Part shown: positions 48,687 through 57,357 of the stretch, piece after piece
Layout of the letters: each line of letters starts with the position of its first letter
How positions within the stretch are numbered: position 1 is the first letter of the stretch
NCBI GenBank assembly: GCA_041309225.1
Contig: JBFYZZ010000152.1
Location: 14,293-78,292 of the forward strand
Direction of reading: 5' to 3'
Source: JAFGLY01 sp041309225
Lineage (GTDB): Bacteria > Myxococcota_A > UBA796 > JAFGLY01
Length of the DNA stretch: 64,000 nucleotides
Program-made: the position numbers and the translations under genes
Notes under the pieces: generated by a model
The model's database searches: none
Told to the model about the DNA's origin: nothing
Seen by the model: only the letters and a program-made list of their open reading frames with translations

Positions 48687-50438
48687 TCAGGCCAGCCGGA
48701 ACCGGGTGCGCTCGCGTTCCGCATCGGCCAGGAGGCGAGCCGAGGGCGTCTCCTCGAACCGGAAGGCCATGAGGCCGGGCTCCCACGACCAGGGGTGCCC
48801 GTCGAGCAGCACACGCCCATCGGCGATCGCGCCGGTGACCACGCTGAGCGGGAGGTGGCCGAGATCCCTCTGGATCGCCTCGAACCGGCCCTGCTGGATG
48901 GGGTCCAGCATGCGGAGCCGGTACCGCGCGGTGTACGCGACGTGAAAGTGGGCGGGCCGGAAGGCCACGCCGGCGAGATCCAGGCGACGTGCGATGCGGA
49001 GGAGCATCTCCCCCGCCTCCCGCGCCAGCCCGAGGCCAGGCACGTCCTGTCCGGGGAGGCGGGGTCGGAGGGCCGTGAAGGGGACCCGGGGGTTGCGCAG
49101 GGTCAGCCACTGGACGAAGAGCATGGGCTGGCCCTCGACCGCCTCCCGGGCCAGGACGGCCTCCACCAGGAGGTGCTCGTCGCCCCCGGCACGTCCGAGC
49201 AGGCGAAGGCGTTCGCCCGACGTGGCCTCGTCGAGCGTGACCCGGAGATCCTGGTAGCCGAGGCGGCGGATCTGGGGCAGCAGGCCGTAGGTCTCGAGGG
49301 AGTACTCCAGCCCCTCCACCGTGTAGAACCCGAGCAGACGCCGGGCCTCGGGCCGCCGGACCCCGAGCGCCTCGTCGAGTTCGGCCGCGGTCAGCCAGGC
49401 CTCGCCACCGAGCCGCCGGGTGTCCATGCGCTGCGCGATCCGGGAGAAGTGCCAGCGCAGGGGATCGGCGTCGGGCAGGACCGGCCGGCGGGCCTGCCCG
49501 GCCAGGACCAGCGCGCTGCCTGCCAGCGCTCGCCAGGCGTCGGGTCCGTAGCCGCCTCCCGAGAGCCAGACCTGGGGCACCCCGGCGAGCCGGCGGGTCA
49601 CGCGGCCGTCGCGCTGGCGCACCCCCTCGAGGGAGAGCTCCAGGCGCCCCATGCGGTCCCCGGCGAGGACGTCGCCTCCGGCGATCACGAAGGCGAGGTC
49701 GGGTCGTGGCGCGCGGGCCAGGAGCGCGTCGAGCGCCTCGAGGTAGGGCACGTCCCCGGAGTCCGCGGGCAGGAGCGTCTCGTCGACCCCGGGGAGGGGA
49801 CCCCAGTCGGAGCCGGAGAGGGAGCCGATCCAGACCGCGGGATCGCCACGGAAGCAGGCCGCGAGGCCGTCGGGCGGATGGGCGTCCAGATCGAGGACGG
49901 CCACCCGTCCTGCAAACCCCTCGGCCCGTGCGACCGCGAGGGCCACGGCCACGTCGTTGACGGCACAAAGGCCAGCACCGCGATCCGGTGCGGCGTGGTG
50001 GAAGCCACCGAGCAGGTTGAGGTGGGGGCGCCGGTCCGCGAGCGTCCCGCGGGCGGCGGCCACGGTGGCACCGCAGGCGTGGCGGACGGTGGCGAGCAAC
50101 TCGTCCACGGGGACGTCCCACGGATCCACCCCGAATACCCGCGCGAGGACCTCCACGTCCGAGAGCGACTCCAGCCACGCCGGTGTGTGGACGCGGGCCA
50201 GGTCCCGGTAGTCCACCCGTCCCGGTCGCCGGAACGAGGACCAGGCCACCGCGCCCGTGTCCTCCAGGTACCAGGCGGCGAGGTCCGAGCGGCGCGGTTC
50301 CATCCCGGCGCGCGGCTCGAGCGAGGTGAGGGGGAGACGATAGGTCGGGTGGTGCCAGACGCGGAGGCTGCGCCCCCGGAAAGGGCCGAGCGCGCGAGCG
50401 AGTGCACGGGAACCCGTGGCCAGGGGCGAGACCCTCAT
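48687..50438 (-). CDS. Histone deacetylase-like hydrolase with extra C-terminal domain
   Basis: 583 residues. The first 320 are an arginase-fold HDAC/acetylpolyamine amidohydrolase domain with intact catalytic set: HisHis147-148 (GGFHHAAP), metal ligands Asp185 and His187 (DLDAH), Asp256 (AGGD) and the SGGGY tyrosine (297). After a hinge, residues about 330-583 form a separate alpha/beta domain with no family that I recognise (GYQDLRVTLDEATSGERLRLLG, MLFVQWLTLRNP, FRPAHFHVAY, HLPLSVVTGA). ATG taken as MRVSPLA. Substrate may be acetylated lysine, polyamine or another amide. It is followed at 9 bp by the next minus-strand gene's stop. Confidence 0.85.
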   Translation of the reverse strand: MRVSPLATGSRALARALGPFRGRSLRVWHHPTYRLPLTSLEPRAGMEPRRSDLAAWYLEDTGAVAWSSFRRPGRVDYRDLARVHTPAWLESLSDVEVLARVFGVDPWDVPVDELLATVRHACGATVAAARGTLADRRPHLNLLGGFHHAAPDRGAGLCAVNDVAVALAVARAEGFAGRVAVLDLDAHPPDGLAACFRGDPAVWIGSLSGSDWGPLPGVDETLLPADSGDVPYLEALDALLARAPRPDLAFVIAGGDVLAGDRMGRLELSLEGVRQRDGRVTRRLAGVPQVWLSGGGYGPDAWRALAGSALVLAGQARRPVLPDADPLRWHFSRIAQRMDTRRLGGEAWLTAAELDEALGVRRPEARRLLGFYTVEGLEYSLETYGLLPQIRRLGYQDLRVTLDEATSGERLRLLGRAGGDEHLLVEAVLAREAVEGQPMLFVQWLTLRNPRVPFTALRPRLPGQDVPGLGLAREAGEMLLRIARRLDLAGVAFRPAHFHVAYTARYRLRMLDPIQQGRFEAIQRDLGHLPLSVVTGAIADGRVLLDGHPWSWEPGLMAFRFEETPSARLLADAERERTRFRLA

Positions 50439-50447
50439 GGCGGGCAG

Positions 50448-51002
50448 CTACGGTGGCGGCGGTGGGGGTGGGAGCGTCCGGTAGGCCCCCGTCCAGGGGT
50501 CGCCGCGGACGCCGTCCGGACGGACGGGCGTGAGGGACCAGGTGCAGGCCTGCGGGCCCCCCGGATGCGGCGATCGGATCTTCCACAGCGGGGAGAGGCG
50601 ATAGGGGCGGTCGCGGCCCATGAACTTCACGGGGTACTGCCGGTCGTGGACCTGGGTGGCGGCCTCGGGCGCACCCGGGTGGGTGGTGCACTCGACGTGG
50701 AACAGCACGGTCCATCCCTCGCCCGCGGCCGGGACGAGGAGTTCGGCACGCACGAACCAGTCGCCCTCGGACAGGGGGTCCGGGGGCGAGGCGCCCACGA
50801 ACGACTCGCACGCGGTGCGGCCGGCACACAGGCCGAACGCCTGGTCTCCGGCGCCCCGGATGCCCGACCGGAGGTCGTCGAGGGTGCCGGCCAGGAGGGC
50901 CGCCTCCCACGGGGCGAGCGTGACGGCGCCCGGGGTGTCCGCCGCGCACGGAGGGCACTCCGGGGGGCGGGCGCAGGCCACGAACAGGAGGAACCACGGC
51001 AT
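50448..51002 (-). CDS. Hypothetical lipoprotein with poly-Pro C-terminus
   Basis: 184 residues. Signal with lipobox LFVAC (Cys10). The mature protein has five further Cys and ends in eight prolines. One ATG start, 51002, overlaps the divergent upstream ATG of the hexokinase frame, but GTG starts for that gene avoid the clash. No family recognised. Confidence 0.65.
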   Translation of the reverse strand: MPWFLLFVACARPPECPPCAADTPGAVTLAPWEAALLAGTLDDLRSGIRGAGDQAFGLCAGRTACESFVGASPPDPLSEGDWFVRAELLVPAAGEGWTVLFHVECTTHPGAPEAATQVHDRQYPVKFMGRDRPYRLSPLWKIRSPHPGGPQACTWSLTPVRPDGVRGDPWTGAYRTLPPPPPPP

Positions 51003-51111
51003 GGATCGTGAGGCCTCGATGCAGAGGCGGGCACGGTATCGCGACGCACCGGGGCCCACCAGCGGGGCCCCCGAGGGGGTCCCCCGCCGGGTGCCGGGGT
51101 TACGGTACGCG

Positions 51112-52293
51112 GTGGTTCCCGTGCATCCCCAACGCTCCCCCGCCCCGTTGTTCCACCTCGCCCGTGGCGCCCTCGAGGACGTGCGCGACGGGCTCGCCGC
51201 CGCCATCCGCGAGGGACTCGCCCACGAGGGGGCGGAGATCGCTGCGCTGCCCGCCTTCCTGCCGCCACCGCCGCCGGGCCTCGCCGGTCGGGCCCTCGTG
51301 GTGGACGCGGGGGGCACCCACGTGCGGGCGGCGGTGGTGGCGATCGACGGGCCGAGCGTCCGGATCGAGGCGGGCCCGGCTGTGGGCACCCTGCCTCGCG
51401 GCTGGCCGGGAGCCCCGATCTCCGCTGCCGAGTTCTTCGGCTGGCAGGCGGACCTCGTCGCGACCCTCGATCCGGGCCCGAACCTGCCGCTCGGCTACTG
51501 CTTCTCCTACCCGGCGGTCGCCCTGCCGGACGGGGACGCTCGGCTCGTCCGGTGGACGAAGGGCGTCGAGGTCGAGGGCGTGGTGGACCGGGCCGTGGGG
51601 GTGCGCCTGGCCGGGGCGCTCGCGGCCCGTGGGATCCCCACCTCGGAGGTCCGCGTCGTCAACGACACCGTGGCGACACTCCTCGCCGGGAGCCCCGGTA
51701 CGAGGGACCGACCCGTGGGCCTCGTCGTGGGTACCGGCACGAACATGGCCATCGTGGTGGAGGTGCTTCCCAAGGTCGCGTCCTGGACCGGACCCATGGC
51801 GGTCAACCTGGAGTCCGGCGCCTTCTGGCCCTCCCACCTCAACCTGTGGGACGAGGAGGTGGACGCGGCCAGCGAGGATCCGGGCCGGCAGCGGCTCGAG
51901 AAGGCCCTCTCTGGGCGGTACCTGCCGCTCCTGTTCCGGGCCGCGGCGACCGCACCGGAACGGATCGCGCCCGGCGAGGGGGCCGAGGCGGTCGCGCGGG
52001 TGCGCGACGGGAATCCGGGCGACGACGCCGATCTCGCCGCCGCGATCCTGGATCGCTCGGCGGATCTCGTGGCGGCCGGTCTCGCGGCGGTGGCCGACGT
52101 GGTGGGCGGACCGATCCGGGTGGTGGCCGAGGGCAGCCTCTTCTGGCGCACGGCCGGCTACCGGGAGCGGGTGGAGACCTCAGCAGCCCTGCTCCTCGGT
52201 TCCGGGGATCGGCTGGCGTGCGTGGCGGTGCCCGGTGCCACCCTCGCGGGCGCGGCCCGAGCCGCGCTCCTGGCCCGGGGAGGTGCGACGTGA
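51112..52293 (+). CDS. Eukaryote-type hexokinase
   Basis: About 393 residues. The protein follows the hexokinase I/II plan rather than the bacterial ROK or Glk plan: an N-terminal ALEDVRDGLAAAIREGL helix, phosphate 1 loop VDAGGTHVRAA, the sugar-binding FSYPAV region and RWTKGV block, VNDTVATLLAG (catalytic Asp), GLVVGTGTNMA, and AVNLESGAFWP. It phosphorylates glucose or another hexose with ATP. The start is uncertain: GTG 51112 or 51121, or ATG 51001 with AGGAGG upstream, which would overlap the divergent gene. The stop overlaps the GTG of the Dabb gene. Confidence 0.85.
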   Translation: MVPVHPQRSPAPLFHLARGALEDVRDGLAAAIREGLAHEGAEIAALPAFLPPPPPGLAGRALVVDAGGTHVRAAVVAIDGPSVRIEAGPAVGTLPRGWPGAPISAAEFFGWQADLVATLDPGPNLPLGYCFSYPAVALPDGDARLVRWTKGVEVEGVVDRAVGVRLAGALAARGIPTSEVRVVNDTVATLLAGSPGTRDRPVGLVVGTGTNMAIVVEVLPKVASWTGPMAVNLESGAFWPSHLNLWDEEVDAASEDPGRQRLEKALSGRYLPLLFRAAATAPERIAPGEGAEAVARVRDGNPGDDADLAAAILDRSADLVAAGLAAVADVVGGPIRVVAEGSLFWRTAGYRERVETSAALLLGSGDRLACVAVPGATLAGAARAALLARGGAT

Positions 52294-52589
52294 TCGAGCG
52301 CGTGGTCCTGCTCCGGTGCCGGGACCGGTCTCCGTCGGGGGTGGCCGAGGTGGCCCAGGCGGTGCTCCACCTCCTCCGGAGCCGGCCCGAGGTCGCCGCC
52401 GCGTCCGTGGCCCGCCCGGCGGACGAGGCCACCGGGGCCGCCTGGGACCTGCGCGTGACGGTGCGGCTCGCCGACGAGGCGGCCCTGGCGGGCTACGCGG
52501 CGGACGAGATCCACACCCGGTTCGTGGCCACCTGGCTGGCGCCCCGGATTGCAGCGCGGGAGGCGTGGACCTTCCACGCGGATCCGTAG
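52290..52589 (+). CDS. Dabb (stress-responsive A/B barrel) domain protein
   Basis: 99 residues starting with GTG overlapping the hexokinase stop (GTGA), with GGGGAGG upstream. Typical Dabb layout: a first strand VIERVVLLRC, a helix SPSGVAEVAQAVLHLL, WDLRVTVRLADEAALAGY and HTRFVATWLAP near the end. These ferredoxin-like dimers have varied or unknown roles; here it is translationally coupled to hexokinase. Confidence 0.75.
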   Translation: MIERVVLLRCRDRSPSGVAEVAQAVLHLLRSRPEVAAASVARPADEATGAAWDLRVTVRLADEAALAGYAADEIHTRFVATWLAPRIAAREAWTFHADP

Positions 52590-52591
52590 CG

Positions 52592-53128
52592 CTACCGTAC
52601 CTGCACGTTCACGGGCCAGCAGACCCAGGTGGGCCCGTCGGCCGGGGGAAAGGGCACGCGGGCCAGGGCTCGGGCGAGGCACGCGGCCAGGTGGCCGTCG
52701 TCTCCGGTCGTGTCCCCCGCCACGGTGCTCCGGGACACGCGGCCCTCGGGCGCCACCGAGAGGCGGACGAGCACCTGACCCGGCTGGTGCGGTGCCTCGG
52801 AGAGGGCGTCCTGCACGCAGATCCGGACGGCCGAGAGGTCGGCCACGACGGCTGCGTGGACCGCCTCGAGGGACAGCGCGCCGGCCACGCCCACGGCGCG
52901 GAGCGGCGCGTCCGGGGCCGCGGTGCATGCCGGGAGGTCGTCCTCCCCAACCGGCGCGGGGGGATCCGCACCCGGGGACGTCTCCGCCGCGAGCGGGTCG
53001 GCCGTGGGCGCGTCGGCTGCGGGGAAGGTGACCGAGAGCACCTCGCCCGACGCGACCACCGCGGCGCCGGGCCCCGGGCGGTGGGCCGCGCAGGCCGCCA
53101 GCGCGATGCCGATCGCGAGCAGGGTCAC
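52592..53128 (-). CDS. Lipoprotein with AgmX/PglI-type C-terminal domain
   Basis: 178 residues. Lipobox LAAC follows a short signal; the linker is Pro/Ala/Asp-rich. The C-terminal 80 residues (AVRICVQDAL, GQVLVRLSVAPEGRVSRSTV, HLAACLARALARVPFP) match the TonB-like AgmX/PglI C-terminal domain common in myxobacterial gliding and envelope proteins. The GTG start overlaps the upstream gene's TGA (GTGA), so the two lipoproteins are made together. Confidence 0.8.
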   Translation of the reverse strand: MTLLAIGIALAACAAHRPGPGAAVVASGEVLSVTFPAADAPTADPLAAETSPGADPPAPVGEDDLPACTAAPDAPLRAVGVAGALSLEAVHAAVVADLSAVRICVQDALSEAPHQPGQVLVRLSVAPEGRVSRSTVAGDTTGDDGHLAACLARALARVPFPPADGPTWVCWPVNVQVR

Positions 53129-53733
53129 TGCCAGAACATGCCGGGGCAGAAACTGGCGTCGAAGCGCCCTTCGACCTCGCCGTGGCGGAACGTCGCCTCG
53201 TACCGGCCCCTCAGGCCCTCGTCCTCCTTCCAGTGCTTGATGGTGCCGCTGCCGCCCGTGGCCGTCCAGGACTCCGAGGGCATCAACTGCCGGTCCTCCC
53301 CGCAGAGTTCCTCGCAGGCCTCGGGATCGAAGAGCGCGGTGGTGTCCGTGCGGGTGAGGGAGGCCGAGAAGGACGCTTCGGAGGTGGCGTCGTTCCACTC
53401 GTAGTCCTGCTCCACCTCGGTGGTGGTGGCGAACAGCAGCGACAGGGTCCAGAGGGTGTCCCCGGTGAGGTGCTCGAGGGCGAGTTCGTGCAGATCTCCG
53501 CACAGGATGCTGCAGGTGCCTTCCGCCTCCTCCAGAGCCTCGAGCCCCTCGCAGCCGTCGTAGGCGCTGGTGACGAGGACCGCGAAGATCCGGTACCGGA
53601 ACGCCCCGATCTGGTACAACTCGGTGTCGTAGAAGGCGTCCTGGGCCCCGCGCACGTCTTCGCCCTCCATGGTCCCGTCCATGGTGGTGCAGGCGGCGAG
53701 CGCTGCGAGCAGGGAGACGAGGGGGCGAGGCAC
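53125..53733 (-). CDS. Hypothetical lipoprotein
   Basis: 202 residues starting at GTG with GGAGG 7 bp upstream. Lipobox LAAC (Cys15). The mature protein has seven further Cys (several in C-x3-C or C-x2-C spacing: CSILC, CEELC), which may form disulfides, and no known domain. First gene of a pair with the AgmX-type lipoprotein. Confidence 0.7.
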   Translation of the reverse strand: MPRPLVSLLAALAACTTMDGTMEGEDVRGAQDAFYDTELYQIGAFRYRIFAVLVTSAYDGCEGLEALEEAEGTCSILCGDLHELALEHLTGDTLWTLSLLFATTTEVEQDYEWNDATSEASFSASLTRTDTTALFDPEACEELCGEDRQLMPSESWTATGGSGTIKHWKEDEGLRGRYEATFRHGEVEGRFDASFCPGMFWQ

Positions 53734-53753
53734 GGGGCATCCTCCGGGCCCCT

Positions 53754-53819
53754 CCTATCCGTGCGGCGTGTCGGCCGTGCAGCCTCCGGGGGGTGGACGC
53801 CCGCCGGCATCCGGATAGG
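53754..53819. promoter_or_regulatory. Inverted repeat CCTATCCG...CGGATAGG in a divergent region
   Basis: Two perfect 8-bp arms 50 bp apart flank the middle of the region between the lipoprotein and malic enzyme genes. They may be two operators, or two inverted copies of a -10-like GGATAGG. Confidence 0.3.
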
Positions 53820-53890
53820 ACGAATGGCTCAGGTGGAGGTGCAGAGGGCACCCTCGGGCCTGGGCGCGGCCAGAGCCAGAGGATCCACCG

Positions 53891-55279
53891 ATGCCGGATG
53901 CACGCCCCACCGTAGAGCAACTGCTCGCCAAGGCCTACCAGCCGTCCAAGGACGCCATGGAACTCCACCCCTTCTACAAGGGGAAGTACCAGGTCACGTC
54001 CAAGTGCTGCGTCCGCAGCCTCGACGACTTCGCGATCTGGTACACCCCCGGCGTGGCCGCGCCCTGCAAGGACATCCAGGCCAGCCCGGGGCGCGTCTTC
54101 GACCACACCAACAAGGGCAACTGCATCGCGGTGGTCTCCGACGGCAGCCGCGTGCTCGGGCTGGGCAACATCGGACCCGAGGCCGGCCTCCCGGTGATGG
54201 AGGGCAAGGCCCTGCTGTTCAAGTACCTCGGGGGCGTGGACGCCGTCCCGATCTGCATCGACGCGCACGGCGCCGAGGAGATCATCCAGTTCGTGAAGTG
54301 GCTCCAGCCCTCCTTCGGCGGCATCAACCTCGAGGACATCGAGAAGCCCAAATGCTTCACGATCCTCGACCGCCTGCGCACCGAGTGCCGCATCCCCGTC
54401 TGGCACGACGACCAGCAGGGCACCGCCGCCGTCACGGTGGCCGGCCTGGTCAACGCCCTGAAGCTGGTCCACAAGCGGATCGACCGGGTGGGCATCGCGC
54501 TCCTCGGCGCGGGGGCGGCCAACCAGGCCATCGCCCGCCTGCTCGTCCTGGTGGGAGCGGATCCGGGCCGCATCGTGATGGCGGATTCCAAGGGCATCCT
54601 CCACAAGGGCCGGGCGGACGTGCAGCACGGCGACGATCCCTACAAGTGGGACTGGACCTGCCGCACCAACGAGGAGCAGCGGCAGGGCGGGGTGGCCGAC
54701 GCCTTGGAGAACATGGACGTCTGCATCGCGCTCTCCAAGCAGGGCCCCGGGACGCTCAAGGTGGACCAGGTGCGCAGGATGGTCAGGGACTCCATCGTGT
54801 TCGCCTGCGCCAATCCCGTGCCCGAGATGTGGCCCTGGGAGGCCGAGGAGGCGGGCTGCGCGGTGTTCGCCACCGGGCGCTCCGACTTCCCGAACCAGGT
54901 CAACAACTCCCTCGGGTTTCCGGGCATCTTCCGGGGCACGCTCGACGTCCGTGCTCGCACGATCACCGACGAGATGTGCGTCGCGGCCGCCCTGGAGCTG
55001 GCCCGGGTCGCCGCCGACAAGGGCCTCCGCCCCGACTACATCATCCCCTGCATGGACGAGTGGGAGGTCTTCCCCCGGGAGGCCGTGGCCGTCGGGAGGA
55101 AGGCCATCGAGCAGGGCGTGGCCGGCGTCGAGCACGACGCCGAGACCCTCTACTCCATGGCCGAGCACACCATCCGTGGGGCGCGCGCCGTGGTGGATCG
55201 GCTCCAGGAGGTCGGGCTCATCCCCCAGCCCGCCACCCCGCCGGTGAGCCCGGACCTCCGGCACTGCCGCAACGACTGA
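53891..55279 (+). CDS. Malic enzyme (oxaloacetate-decarboxylating)
   Basis: 462 residues, the short bacterial form without a phosphotransacetylase domain. It turns malate into pyruvate with reduction of NAD(P). Visible are the catalytic YTPGVAAPC block near 52, FGGINLEDIEKPKCF near 148 (metal-binding acidic pair), HDDQQGTAAVT near 178, the Rossmann GAGAANQAIARLL near 214 and SDFPNQVNNSLGFPGIFRG near 342. AGAGGA precedes the ATG. With acs it supports gluconeogenic growth on acetate and C4 acids. Confidence 0.93.
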   Translation: MPDARPTVEQLLAKAYQPSKDAMELHPFYKGKYQVTSKCCVRSLDDFAIWYTPGVAAPCKDIQASPGRVFDHTNKGNCIAVVSDGSRVLGLGNIGPEAGLPVMEGKALLFKYLGGVDAVPICIDAHGAEEIIQFVKWLQPSFGGINLEDIEKPKCFTILDRLRTECRIPVWHDDQQGTAAVTVAGLVNALKLVHKRIDRVGIALLGAGAANQAIARLLVLVGADPGRIVMADSKGILHKGRADVQHGDDPYKWDWTCRTNEEQRQGGVADALENMDVCIALSKQGPGTLKVDQVRRMVRDSIVFACANPVPEMWPWEAEEAGCAVFATGRSDFPNQVNNSLGFPGIFRGTLDVRARTITDEMCVAAALELARVAADKGLRPDYIIPCMDEWEVFPREAVAVGRKAIEQGVAGVEHDAETLYSMAEHTIRGARAVVDRLQEVGLIPQPATPPVSPDLRHCRND

Positions 55280-55347
55280 ACCCGCGACGCGTCTCGGGAC
55301 TGACCCGGCCCGCGCTGGAGGGATAGACCGGCCCGACAGGTGAGCCG

Positions 55348-57357
55348 ATGAAGGGCATCCGGTGGACCGCGCTGCTGCTCGCGACGCTGGTCGTATGCGC
55401 GGTGTTCGGGCCCGCGGCACTCCACCTGCCGTCCCGCTTCCTCGGCATCGAGTACGTGGACCACTACGGTACGCAGTGGTTCTACTGGTTCGTCGAGCAC
55501 CAGCTCCGCGCGGGACAAGGCGCCTGGTGGACCGACCTCTTCTTCTACCCGTGGGGCAAGGACATCTTCCTCCACACGGGGACCAACGTCATCGACGGCT
55601 ACGCGGCACTCCCCTTCCGGTGGGTGTTCGGGCCGGTGCTGGGGTACAACCTGTTCGTCCTCGTGGGCCTGGCCCTGACCGGCGTGGCCTTCGGGTACCT
55701 GGCGCGGGAGTTCACCGACGATCGACCCGCCATCCTCGTCTCGAGCGTCCTCTTCGCCGTCTCCCCGTTCATCCTGTTCGAGCTCGTCGAGGGGCGTCCC
55801 ACCCAGGCCATCCTCCTGCTCCCGGTGCTCTTCCTGCTGTACATGTTCCGCACCGGCCGGACCCGCGGGTGGCGATCCCCCCTCACGGCCGGGGCCGTCC
55901 TCGCCCTGTGCGGCTACCAGTACTGGTTCTACGCCTTCTTCGGGGGAATGGTCTGCCTCGCCCACGGCGCCTGGTGCGTCCTCCGGCCCCCCGAGGGCTC
56001 GGGCGGCCGGGGGGCCGTCCTGGGCCGTCACGTGGTCATCGCCGTCGTCGCGCTCGCGATCACGGCGCCGGTCGCATTCCCGCTCCTGCTCCTCACCTCG
56101 GGCACCGGGGGCGAGGTGCCCGGCCTCCTCGACACCGGCCGGTGGTCGCTGCTCGCCAGCCCACCCATCACGGCGGAGGACCAGACCGTCGGGCTCTTCC
56201 TGTGGCAGCCGCTGCGCCGGTTCGCCGGCTTCTACAGCGCGGGCACCGCTGAGCACCTCGACAGCCAGGGCATGCTGGTGCCCCTGGTGACGTGGGCGGT
56301 CCTGGCTCTCTATCTCCGGCGTCCCGGGCGGCTCTCCCGCGGAGCGTTCCTGAGCATGGCCCTCGTCGCGACGCTCCTGGCCATGGGCCCGATCGTCGTG
56401 ATCGGCTCCCTCGTCCTACCCAACGCCCCCTACGTGTACCTCGCGAAATCGGTCGGCTTCTTCCGTCGACTCTGGTGGCCGGCCCGCGCGGTGGCCTACC
56501 TCTGCATCCTCGTCGGTCTGGCGAACGCGGTGGTCCTCGCCTGGACCGCCTCCCGGGGCCGCCGGGTGCAGGGGGCCGCGGCCGTCCTGCTTTCGGGCGC
56601 GTGGCTCCTGGAGCTGGGGCTCGCGGGATTCGTGCCCTTCCCCTCCTGGGACGGCACCATTCCCGCCGGCTACCGGTGTCTCGCCACGGGTCCTCCTGGC
56701 GCGATCGTGGAGCTTCCGTATGCCTGGACGCAGGCCCACCTCTATTACCAGACCGCTCACGGCCGGCCCATCATGGGCGGGATGGTCGAGAACAACGCCG
56801 TGTTCGCGCCCACCGGGTTCGTCCGGCTCGTGGAACGGAACCGCTTCCTGACCGGCCTCTACGCCGTGGCGGAGCTCGACGCACGCGATCCCGTGTGGAG
56901 CGAGGACGAGCGGAGGGAGCTCCACGACCTGGGCTATCGGTACGTGGTGGAGCAGAGGGACGCCCTCCACATGACCCAACAGGAGGGCGTCCTGATCGAC
57001 AACGTGATGCGGGTGAGGGCCAGGGGCATGCGTGAAACGTTGCGGACGATGCTCGGCCCCCCCGTCTGGGAGGACGCCCGCATCGGCATCTACGCGCCCT
57101 GGGGCGATCCGGCCCCCTGCGAACCCGACGTCGTCGGGGACACCCGTACGCTCGGCCGGATGGAGATCGCGGCCTCCGAGCGGGTCCTCAAGGTCGGCGA
57201 CCGGACCCTCCGCCGTCTCTGGATGGACCCGGAGGCCTACACGCCGCCCGACGACCAGGTCCGGGTGCCGTCGGACTGGCGTCGTCAGAAGCAGACCGGC
57301 CGCGGCTGGAGGGGGATCATCATGGGGAGGGAGACGTCGTCGGAGGGAGATCCCTAG
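55348..57357 (+). CDS. Multi-spanning membrane protein, GT-C-like
   Basis: 669 residues with about 11-13 predicted membrane helices in the first 430, then a soluble C-terminal domain. The first loop carries acidic residues after helix 1 (EYVDHYGTQWFYWF), a feature of GT-C glycosyltransferases and YfhO-like proteins. The C-terminal part contains GAIVELPYAWTQ and YQTAHGRPI, which recur in the neighbouring gene. Its last 38 bases overlap that convergent gene. Substrate unknown; surface polysaccharide or lipid glycosylation is inferred. Confidence 0.65.
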   Translation: MKGIRWTALLLATLVVCAVFGPAALHLPSRFLGIEYVDHYGTQWFYWFVEHQLRAGQGAWWTDLFFYPWGKDIFLHTGTNVIDGYAALPFRWVFGPVLGYNLFVLVGLALTGVAFGYLAREFTDDRPAILVSSVLFAVSPFILFELVEGRPTQAILLLPVLFLLYMFRTGRTRGWRSPLTAGAVLALCGYQYWFYAFFGGMVCLAHGAWCVLRPPEGSGGRGAVLGRHVVIAVVALAITAPVAFPLLLLTSGTGGEVPGLLDTGRWSLLASPPITAEDQTVGLFLWQPLRRFAGFYSAGTAEHLDSQGMLVPLVTWAVLALYLRRPGRLSRGAFLSMALVATLLAMGPIVVIGSLVLPNAPYVYLAKSVGFFRRLWWPARAVAYLCILVGLANAVVLAWTASRGRRVQGAAAVLLSGAWLLELGLAGFVPFPSWDGTIPAGYRCLATGPPGAIVELPYAWTQAHLYYQTAHGRPIMGGMVENNAVFAPTGFVRLVERNRFLTGLYAVAELDARDPVWSEDERRELHDLGYRYVVEQRDALHMTQQEGVLIDNVMRVRARGMRETLRTMLGPPVWEDARIGIYAPWGDPAPCEPDVVGDTRTLGRMEIAASERVLKVGDRTLRRLWMDPEAYTPPDDQVRVPSDWRRQKQTGRGWRGIIMGRETSSEGDP

